This document shows, piece after piece, positions 56,917 to 64,000 of a DNA stretch of 64,000 nt; the first letter of the stretch is position 1, and each line of letters opens with the position of its first letter. The stretch covers positions 496,001 to 560,000 of the forward strand of contig JAVQMD010000001.1 of NCBI GenBank assembly GCA_032595675.1, in the 5' to 3' direction. This DNA comes from Candidatus Electrothrix rattekaaiensis. GTDB taxonomy: Bacteria; Desulfobacterota; Desulfobulbia; Desulfobulbales; Desulfobulbaceae. Both the position numbers and the translations under genes were made by a program. A model generated the notes under the pieces. It saw only the letters and a program-made list of their open reading frames with translations. It searched no databases and was not told the origin of the DNA.

Positions 56917-59900
56917 TTACTCCCATGTTACAACACAGTTTCGACCGAGTTCCTTAACTCTATATAATGCCTTATCCGCATTCTCCACCAGTTCGGTTCT
57001 ATCGTTCCCAGCCAGTTCCGCTACACCGATACTGACGGTGATGTGCAATATATCTTTTCCGTTGTCGCTCTCATGAATGACTTTATTTTTATCGATAGTT
57101 CTATTTATTTTCTCTCCGATTCGCCCGGCCTCTTCTCTGCCGGTTTCAGGAAGAATGACCGCAAACTCATCCCCTCCGTAACGAGCCGCCACATCATGTT
57201 TGCGGATACTTTTTTTAATTTTTTGTGCTACTGTTTTTAAAACAATATCACCGATTTGATGCCCGAAAGTGTCGTTGAATGTTTTAAATTTATCTACATC
57301 AATAAGCAGTAAACTTAATTTTCCGTTGTTCCGCAGAGCTTCCTCAGTACTATGCAGGAGAAAATTGTCAAAATAGGCGCGATTATATATACCCGTCAAA
57401 GCGTCCATAACAGACTGCTTGAACAGACGGGCATTTTCTATGGAAACAGCGGCCTGACTGGAGATCAGCTCCAGAACCCATAGGTCTTCTCTGTTGAACA
57501 GACCACTGATCATCCGGTTGTCCAGATAAATGACTCCCAATAATGTATTTCTGTGCTGTATCGGCACACAAAGGACGGAGCGCATACCGTAGTTGATGAC
57601 GCTTTCCTGTTCTCGAAAGATATTATCCGTAACCGCATCCTCTATTATCAAAGGGACTTTTTCCTGTTCCACTTTTTTGACAATACTACGACTTGTAAAA
57701 AAAGTATCGTCTTCCGGGCCGATACATTCTACATTTCTAGCCACTCTTACTTCCAGCTCTTTCAATCGATTGCTATCCTCAGGATAGAGAAACAATATAC
57801 CCTTTTCTGCCCCGAGCAGCTCTATGGTTTTGTCCATGATTTTTTCCAGCAGCTCGTCTAGGTCCAGGATAGAACTGAGGTAGCGACTGGTTTCCAAGGC
57901 GGTCATAATTTTCCTTTCCGAACTGAATTGCAGTTGTGGTGTTGTTTCCTGTTCGTGAAAGGGCTCCTGCTCAAGTGAAAGTTGTTCTTTGATTCCCGCT
58001 ATCGCGAGCGTTTTTTTATAGTCTGCTTTTGCCCCAATATCCTTAAACAGGTTCTGGGCCTCCGCAAGATATTTCTTCGCCTTCTCTCGATGATCGGGGA
58101 CAGTGTCCTGGATTAGGAAAGAACCTGATTCCATAAGGATATATCCGAGACGATATGCATCCTCGGTTTGTTCACGCAGAAATTGTATGCCGGTTTTCCA
58201 ATAACGGATAGCTTCGTTCTTTTTGCCGACAAGCCAGAAGTACGTACCATTTACTTGGTACGCCCATCCGGCTATGAACTTAAATCGTTTGCTTCTTCGT
58301 AACGCATTATGGCAGAACCAGCGTGCTCGTTTGAAATATTTTCGCTGCTGTTGGTCTGAAAGGTTGTTGATGTTACGCAGACTGTCGAGATATCCTTGGG
58401 CACAGGCAGGGAATAGCTCTAATGTCCACGAACCATAACTATAATGGGTCGGTATCAGCTTAAAGGTCTCTTCAGCAGCTTGGAGAGTATTATGATACTC
58501 TCCTTTTCGTGAGTATACCGAAGTGAGCATTGACGTACCGAAAAGGAAGTTTGCCTTGTCATTTGTTTGATCCAGAAGTAAAATAGCCCTCTTCATTTCT
58601 TCGATGATAGCGTCACCCACTTCTTCCATTAATGCAAGCGATTTTCCACGTAACAACATTGCCCAACCCAGATTTTGCAGTGCTTGCGTTTCTTTTGCCA
58701 GTGTCAGGAATTCTTCACTGACCGAAATAGCTTCATTTAATCTTCCTGTTATTATATTGTATTGAATATTAAATACATAACCTGCGCCAAGATCCCAGTA
58801 TTCTCCTAGCCCTTTAAGCATCCAGATGCCTTTTTGAGAATATTTCAAACCTTCCTGGGTGTTGTTGCACATAAAGTGAACAACGCTTAAGCTGAAATAT
58901 GCACTTCCTTCCAGTAACTTGTCGCCGGTTTCAAGGGTCATCTTCAGGCCTTTCCGTGCATCTCTCAGTGCCCTGGTACTCCAAGAGAGCAAGGACCATA
59001 TAATCCCTCCGAGAATATAGCCATAGGTCAACTCCGAACAGGGGCCTGCTCGTTCCGCCAGATTTAATGACTTGAGATGGCAGTACATACCTTTTTTCAT
59101 GTCATTAAAAGAATATCCCCGGTAAAGTTTGTTCAGCATACGCAACGATGTAATATTATATGGATTGCTGCAGGGGGTGTGCCGAAGGAACAAATTTGGC
59201 AACCATGTATGCAGCATCTGCCGTGCAAATTCTACCGCTATGTGCAGGTTGACCGACAATTCACTTTGAGGAATTCTTATTCCGACCAGCCTTAGGGCCT
59301 GCTCCAGGATATGAAAGCTGTTTTCCAGTTCTCCCTTTTCAAATAATGTATCGCCTATTTTGCTGAGAATTCTACTTTTACTAATAGGATCGGTTTCAGG
59401 GATGAGAGTATTAGATAAATTGAGTATCTCAAGAGATTTCTGAAATTTGCCGATCATTCTGTAGCTTTCCCCGAGATTTTCCAGGAGATTGATGTACAGT
59501 GCCGAGCTGACATTATTTTTTTCGAATATCTCCTGCGCATAGATGTAATAAACTATCGCATCCTGACAGGCATACGTTTCTTTTGCCTTTTCTCCGGCCC
59601 TGATCGCATAGTCCAGCCCCTTTTCCTCATCACCGCCTTCCATCAGGTGATAGGTTAATTCAAAGAGTATCTCCTCCTCCTTACCCTTGTACTGCTTCAA
59701 CAGGAATCGGCTGATTTGCAAATGATATTTTGATCTCTCCTGCTCGGATATCTTTGCAAGAAACGCCTCTCTTATGCGATCATGGGCAAAGTACACCGAT
59801 CCTCTGTCGCTGAGCGAATACTCCAGCAGGTTTCTTTTGACAGCCTGATCTATCAGATTCATGATAGTCATGGAGTCTTTTTCTATCAGCCTGTAGAGCA

Positions 59901-61818
59901 GGTAAAGCTTGAACTCCTTACCAATGACAGCACTTATTTTGAGCAGATGTTCCAGTTCCTCTGGCAGGGCCTTGGTCCGTAGTAACAACATATCAACAAT
60001 GTTGTTTGGCAGATTTAGAGTGTTTATTTTTTTTTGGTCAATTCTGCAAACACCCTGCTCGCGAATAATCGCGTGTTGCTCGACAATTTCTTTGAGCAGG
60101 GTAATGGTGAAAAACGGGTTTCCTTCGGTTTTCTCTGCGAGATATTTTGCAACATCATGGACATGATCGTTTTTTTCCTTGAGCAGGTTCGCCACCATGT
60201 TCACGACCCTGTCCCCAGTAAGGGGCTTCATCTGTATATCGGTTAGAATATCCCCTTGGATGTCCGTTTTCTCCTTTATTTTGCTCAGAGCATGCTGTTC
60301 ATCTACCTCATTACTTCTGTAGGTTCCGAGGATCAGCAGATTGGATGTCCGGATATGGGTTCCTATGTGTTCCAACAGGCGCAGGCTCCCTTCGTCAGCC
60401 CATTGTAGATCATCTAAAAAGAGAATGCCGACCTGATCTTCCCGAACAAGATTACAGATAAAATGGGAGGCTGTTATGATAAACCTGATGTTTTCTTTTT
60501 CCGGATCCAATGTGGGCAGATCAGGCACTGGTCCCAACAGCTCTTCCAGGTTGGGATTCAGTTTCATGAGGACAGCACCGAGTTCTCCGGCCAATGCCCG
60601 TATTCTTTTTGTTTCTTTCTCTCTTTCCTGTACACCTGCTCTGTTTGTTTTTTGAATAAATTCATCTAGAGCATGACTAAAGGACTGGTACGGAATTTTG
60701 TTTTCCCTATCTATACAATGGCTCTCGAAAAATACTTCACCCTTGGTATAACCACGGAGATAAACATATTCCTTGATTGCTTTAACCAATCTGGTCTTTC
60801 CGACTCCGGGTTCTCCTCCGATAAGACAGATGCCCCCCTGTTTGCGTGCGGCCCTGTTGATCAGTTTTTTTATTTGGGTCAGTTCATTCTCTCTGCCCAC
60901 AAGTTTGGTCTGATAGGTGAGCCGTAGCTCGTTCCGGTCCTTCTCCCCTATGACAAAGTCCTGGTCGCCTTGTAAAAATTTTTCAATATCATAAAGGAGT
61001 CCTTTGGCACTCTGATATCGTTCGTCCTGGTCCTTGGCCAGTAGCCGGTTGACCATATGGACGATTACGTCGGGCAGGTGAGGATTCAACTTATGCAGGG
61101 GCGCAGCTTTCATGGCCGCGATCTGGTGAAGCAACTCCGCTGTGTTGGAAGATTGGAAGGGGAGGCGTCTCGTCAGCAGGTAATAAAGAATTACTCCGAC
61201 GGAATAAAGATCACTTCGTTCGTCAAGCTGCTTGCGTATGATACCGGTCGCCTCTGGTGACATATACGCAAAGGTTCCTGACATATCATGTTCTTTGTCA
61301 AAATCACTCAGCTCCATGATATGGGCTAGGCCGAAATCGAGCAGCTTTATTTCAGGTTGCCCCATTGCGCTGTTCACTACAAAGATATTACTTGGTTTGA
61401 CATCCCGATGAATAATATTATGAGAATGAACACAGTCCAGAGCTTCGGCAACTTTACCGATAAGGGCAAAGGCTTCATTTGTGTTGAATTTGGTACTTTT
61501 TTTCAACAAGCCTGCTAGGCTGTCTCCTTCCAGCACCTCCGTGACCAAGTAGGGTATGCCGTTATAATCTCCCGTATCATGGAATTTAATAATATTAGGA
61601 TGATCAAGTTTGCTGACCACCTTGACTTCGTTTCTGAACTTAACGACCAATTCAAGATAAGGGAGTGTATTGACGGGGTTCAGAAATTTGAGCGCAACTT
61701 CTTTGGCATCTTCTTTATCTAGGGCACGATACACCACAGACATCCCACCCTTGCCGAGTTTCTTCAGGATGAGGTACCTGTTGTCAACCAGTTCATTTAT
61801 TTGCAACGTATTCGGCAT
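56917..61818 (-). CDS. Ser/Thr kinase-ATPase-TPR-GAF-diguanylate cyclase
   Basis: 1633 residues. The protein kinase domain (about 13-285) has the Gly loop GKGGMSVVY, VALK lysine, catalytic loop HRDVKPSN and DFGLAH, with an APE-like SPEA, so it appears active. An AAA/STAND-like ATPase (about 315-600) follows with Walker A GGEPGVGKTR and Walker B VGILFLDDLQWAD. TPR-like helices cover about 690-1290. A GAF domain (about 1325-1460) has VLCVPIQHRNTLLGVIYLDNR. The C-terminal GGDEF domain (about 1475-1633) has an intact RYGGDEFAV motif and an SIGVAEL tail. It is the first gene of the cluster and likely links Ser/Thr phosphorylation to c-di-GMP synthesis. Confidence 0.9.
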   Translation of the reverse strand: MPNTLQINELVDNRYLILKKLGKGGMSVVYRALDKEDAKEVALKFLNPVNTLPYLELVVKFRNEVKVVSKLDHPNIIKFHDTGDYNGIPYLVTEVLEGDSLAGLLKKSTKFNTNEAFALIGKVAEALDCVHSHNIIHRDVKPSNIFVVNSAMGQPEIKLLDFGLAHIMELSDFDKEHDMSGTFAYMSPEATGIIRKQLDERSDLYSVGVILYYLLTRRLPFQSSNTAELLHQIAAMKAAPLHKLNPHLPDVIVHMVNRLLAKDQDERYQSAKGLLYDIEKFLQGDQDFVIGEKDRNELRLTYQTKLVGRENELTQIKKLINRAARKQGGICLIGGEPGVGKTRLVKAIKEYVYLRGYTKGEVFFESHCIDRENKIPYQSFSHALDEFIQKTNRAGVQEREKETKRIRALAGELGAVLMKLNPNLEELLGPVPDLPTLDPEKENIRFIITASHFICNLVREDQVGILFLDDLQWADEGSLRLLEHIGTHIRTSNLLILGTYRSNEVDEQHALSKIKEKTDIQGDILTDIQMKPLTGDRVVNMVANLLKEKNDHVHDVAKYLAEKTEGNPFFTITLLKEIVEQHAIIREQGVCRIDQKKINTLNLPNNIVDMLLLRTKALPEELEHLLKISAVIGKEFKLYLLYRLIEKDSMTIMNLIDQAVKRNLLEYSLSDRGSVYFAHDRIREAFLAKISEQERSKYHLQISRFLLKQYKGKEEEILFELTYHLMEGGDEEKGLDYAIRAGEKAKETYACQDAIVYYIYAQEIFEKNNVSSALYINLLENLGESYRMIGKFQKSLEILNLSNTLIPETDPISKSRILSKIGDTLFEKGELENSFHILEQALRLVGIRIPQSELSVNLHIAVEFARQMLHTWLPNLFLRHTPCSNPYNITSLRMLNKLYRGYSFNDMKKGMYCHLKSLNLAERAGPCSELTYGYILGGIIWSLLSWSTRALRDARKGLKMTLETGDKLLEGSAYFSLSVVHFMCNNTQEGLKYSQKGIWMLKGLGEYWDLGAGYVFNIQYNIITGRLNEAISVSEEFLTLAKETQALQNLGWAMLLRGKSLALMEEVGDAIIEEMKRAILLLDQTNDKANFLFGTSMLTSVYSRKGEYHNTLQAAEETFKLIPTHYSYGSWTLELFPACAQGYLDSLRNINNLSDQQQRKYFKRARWFCHNALRRSKRFKFIAGWAYQVNGTYFWLVGKKNEAIRYWKTGIQFLREQTEDAYRLGYILMESGSFLIQDTVPDHREKAKKYLAEAQNLFKDIGAKADYKKTLAIAGIKEQLSLEQEPFHEQETTPQLQFSSERKIMTALETSRYLSSILDLDELLEKIMDKTIELLGAEKGILFLYPEDSNRLKELEVRVARNVECIGPEDDTFFTSRSIVKKVEQEKVPLIIEDAVTDNIFREQESVINYGMRSVLCVPIQHRNTLLGVIYLDNRMISGLFNREDLWVLELISSQAAVSIENARLFKQSVMDALTGIYNRAYFDNFLLHSTEEALRNNGKLSLLLIDVDKFKTFNDTFGHQIGDIVLKTVAQKIKKSIRKHDVAARYGGDEFAVILPETGREEAGRIGEKINRTIDKNKVIHESDNGKDILHITVSIGVAELAGNDRTELVENADKALYRVKELGRNCVVTWE

Positions 61819-62200
61819 GATGCTTTGCAGTGTTATTATCCTATTCTGAGAATGACTGTTTTGATCAAGTCAATAAACAGTTTAATCTGCGTTGTAGAGA
61901 AAGAATGGTAGCTTGAGGCGTATCGATAAACAGTATATTATGAACTCCAGAGGGTAACTAAACATAAATTTGTCTGTTTTTCATTATGAATATCAGAGAT
62001 GCAGGAAAAACCATATGGTTAGCCAGATCCAGGGTAGAGGGGAGTATACAACTTTATTGGCAGAGTCGAGAAAAAGGATTTCACAGTAGGAAGGATTGTT
62101 TGTCGAGGTGCATAAGGTTGTTCATTACGTGTGACTATGTTATTCTAGCCTAACATCGGAGAACAGTGCCGGAAACATATTACTATGCAATCATTTTCAT
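61819..62200. other. Divergent promoter region between the kinase gene and cysS
   Basis: 382 nt without a gene. On the plus strand there is a second promoter-like pair TTGAGG (61913-61918), 17 nt, TATTAT (61936-61941), besides the one called at 62118. On the minus strand only a weak TTGATC/TAGGAT pair with a 19-nt spacer is visible for the kinase gene. Confidence 0.4.
62118..62146 (+). promoter_or_regulatory. Promoter candidate for cysS
   Basis: TTGTTC (62118-62123), exactly 17 nt, TATTCT (62141-62146), giving a leader of about 50 nt. Confidence 0.5.
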
Positions 62201-63682
62201 ATGAAGATATATAACACACTGACACGAAAAAAGGAAATCTTCTTCCCACGTGAAGAAGGCCATGTCCGGCTTTATGTCTGCGGGATAACCTCTTACGATT
62301 ATTGCCATATCGGGCATGCCCGCTCGGTCCTAGTCTTTGATATGGTGGTCCGTTACTTGCGCTATCGCGGATACAAAGTTACTTTTGTACGTAACTTTAC
62401 AGATATCGACGATAAAATCATTGCCAGAGCTGCTGAACAAGGAGTTGATTCCGGTCAGCTTGCAGAGCGATTTATTCATGAATTTTATACGGACATGGAT
62501 GCACTCGGGGTGCTTAGGGCTGATATCGAGCCAAAGGCCACAGAGCATATCCAGGAGATGATTGATCTGGTTCAGGATCTTATCGAGAAAGGACTTGCCT
62601 ATCCTGCTGGCGGGGATGTCTATTATCGGGTACGGAAGTTTGCTGACTACGGAACCCTTTCTGGACGGAAACTGGAAGACATGCAGGCTGGTGCCCGGAT
62701 AGACGTCAATGAGCAGAAGGAAGATCCTATGGATTTTGTTCTCTGGAAGGGAGCAAAGCCTGGGGAGCCCAAATGGGCGAGCCCTTGGGGCGAGGGGCGT
62801 CCAGGCTGGCATATTGAATGTTCTGCTATGAGCCGTAAGTACCTCGGGGAGAATTTTGATATCCACGGTGGCGGCAAGGATCTGATTTTTCCCCATCATG
62901 AAAATGAGCTGGCCCAGTCTGTTGGTGCCAATGAGTGCTCCTTTGCCAATCTCTGGATGCACCACGGCTTTGTCACGATCAAGGATGAAAAGATGTCCAA
63001 GTCCTTGGGAAATTTTTTAACGATCCGTGACGTGCTCAGGGAATATCCGGCAGAAACTTTGCGGCTTTTTATCTTCTCCACCCAGTATCGTAATCCCTTG
63101 GATTTCAGCGAGACTGCCTTGCAGGATGCCCAAATCGGTCTGGACAGGATGTATGATTGCTTGGCCGAAATTACCGGGCTTGTTCAAGCAGCAGATGCCG
63201 ATCTAGGTGGTACTGATGCAGTGGCCCCGGTGATCGGGCAGAAAGATCGGAAGAAGATCGCGTCATTGCAACAGCGTTTTGAGGCGGCAATGGATAATGA
63301 TTTCAATACGGCTCAAGCCCTGGGGCATCTTTTTGACGGAGTCAAGGTGTTAAACAAGGCATGCAGGCTGCTGGACTCACAGCAAGCTGCTGTTGAGGAC
63401 TTGGAGCTTCTTCAGCAGGCCGGAGCGACTTTTCAGGACTTGGCTGGGTTGCTCGGTGTGCTGCAACAAGACCCGGTGCAGTACCTCCAGGATAAAAAAG
63501 ATACGCTCTTAGCCTCGCTCACCCTGTCTGAGGAAGAGATCAACAGCTTCATCAAGGAGAGGAATGCGGCTCGGGAGAAGAAAGACTGGGCTGCAAGCGA
63601 TGCAGTTCGGGATAAGCTGCTGGTGCATAATGTGGAGTTGCACGATGGCCCGTACGGAACAACTTGGGATGTGAAGGCATAG
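62201..63682 (+). CDS. cysS: Cysteinyl-tRNA synthetase
   Basis: 493 residues. Class I synthetase with the zinc-binding [17 protein letters not shown] (HIGH box), [25 protein letters not shown] and KMSKSLGNF (KMSKS) motifs, and a C-terminal DALR-type helical domain (about 360-490). It attaches cysteine to tRNA-Cys. ATG at 62201 gives the usual [13 protein letters not shown]-terminus. Confidence 0.97.
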   Translation: MKIYNTLTRKKEIFFPREEGHVRLYVCGITSYDYCHIGHARSVLVFDMVVRYLRYRGYKVTFVRNFTDIDDKIIARAAEQGVDSGQLAERFIHEFYTDMDALGVLRADIEPKATEHIQEMIDLVQDLIEKGLAYPAGGDVYYRVRKFADYGTLSGRKLEDMQAGARIDVNEQKEDPMDFVLWKGAKPGEPKWASPWGEGRPGWHIECSAMSRKYLGENFDIHGGGKDLIFPHHENELAQSVGANECSFANLWMHHGFVTIKDEKMSKSLGNFLTIRDVLREYPAETLRLFIFSTQYRNPLDFSETALQDAQIGLDRMYDCLAEITGLVQAADADLGGTDAVAPVIGQKDRKKIASLQQRFEAAMDNDFNTAQALGHLFDGVKVLNKACRLLDSQQAAVEDLELLQQAGATFQDLAGLLGVLQQDPVQYLQDKKDTLLASLTLSEEEINSFIKERNAAREKKDWAASDAVRDKLLVHNVELHDGPYGTTWDVKA

Positions 63683-63722
63683 GGTTTGCAGGGGGCGATC
63701 CTTGTGATCGCCCTTTCATGCC

Positions 63723-64000
63723 TTATTTCCTCAACGCATCCTCATGGGCCAGGAACCAGGCATAGGTATCTGCTATACCCTGCTTCAGGGTTATCTGGCT
63801 GCTCCAGCCTAGGGCTGAGAGCCTGGAGACATCAAGGAACTTTCTCGGTGTGCCGTCCGGCATGTTCTTATTATAGCGCACAGCTCCTTCGTAGCCCACC
63901 GCCTCGGCCACAAGGCGGGCCAGCTCGGCAATGCTTACCTCTTCTCCTGACCCTACATTGACGATAGCAGGATCATCGTACTTTTTCATCAGGAAGATAC
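63723..64000 (-). CDS. GDP-L-fucose synthase-like SDR enzyme, 3' part only
   Basis: Only the last 92 residues are in the window; the frame stays open to position 64000 (IFLMKKYDDPAIVNVGSG…). The pattern VNVGSGEEVSIAELARLVAEAVGYEG, then PDGTPRKFLDVSRLSALGW and LKQGIADTYAWFL, matches the C-terminus of GDP-4-keto-6-deoxymannose epimerase/reductase (WcaG/Fcl), used for GDP-fucose and surface polysaccharide synthesis. It is convergent with cysS; 40 nt separate the stops. Confidence 0.85.
   Translation of the reverse strand, partial: IFLMKKYDDPAIVNVGSGEEVSIAELARLVAEAVGYEGAVRYNKNMPDGTPRKFLDVSRLSALGWSSQITLKQGIADTYAWFLAHEDALRK

Overview
The window looks like a chromosomal segment of a Gram-negative deltaproteobacterium, most likely a Desulfobulbales-type Desulfobacterota member. 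A cable bacterium (Electrothrix/Electronema type) is possible, but nothing here proves it. Pointers are a Tol envelope cluster, LolCDE-type lipoprotein export, DsbD, a FolE2-family protein, hybrid two-component kinases, a GEMM (c-di-GMP-I) riboswitch, and the mixture of housekeeping genes of roughly 50% GC with AT-rich accessory islets. This placement is judged by eye, not by phylogeny.

Layout. 0.3-8.4 kb: tolQ-tolR-tolA-tolB-cpoB (no pal), then tlyA, an SH3-domain protein and a two-block pentapeptide-repeat protein, all on the plus strand. 8.4-11.3 kb: rpsT with its own promoter and terminator, then trpE-trpG. 11.4-15.8 kb: an accessory islet with two tandem Rpn-type nuclease genes, an AT-rich PD-(D/E)XK-like protein, an AAA/OLD-like ATPase and an orphan antitoxin-like small protein. 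15.9-22.6 kb: lolC/E-lolD, lon-ftsY and a TerB/J-domain co-chaperone. 22.6-26.0 kb: a second islet with a 21-bp periodic DNA array, a complete ABC-three-component (SMEK / middle component / DUF2326 ATPase) conflict system and a decayed toxin-antitoxin module. 26.2-38.5 kb: a cNMP-binding/PATAN regulator, Smr protein, long RelA/SpoT homologue with a damaged hydrolase motif, proS, two overlapping sensor kinase genes and a LysR regulator. 38.9-43.4 kb: dsbD, a DUF1566 protein and a frameshifted HU-like gene. 43.4-50.8 kb: a 23-bp palindromic repeat array, a SEC-C protein, purA, rpoZ, dnaJ, moaC, dksA-like, galT, a lone receiver and a FolE2 homologue lacking its catalytic residues.

50.8-61.8 kb is the most unusual part. 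A long intergenic region carries a promoter, a c-di-GMP-I riboswitch and a possible small membrane peptide. A Tat-exported FAD oxidoreductase follows, then a candidate 133-bp MITE. Converging on these from the other strand is a tightly packed cluster: a 1633-residue Ser/Thr kinase-ATPase-TPR-GAF-GGDEF protein followed by two paralogous double-flavodoxin genes. The diguanylate cyclase motif is intact, so a c-di-GMP producer and a c-di-GMP sensor lie within 11 kb of each other, around a set of flavin redox proteins. The window closes with cysS and the 3' end of a GDP-L-fucose-synthase-like gene.

No rRNA, tRNA, CRISPR array or complete insertion sequence was recognised.
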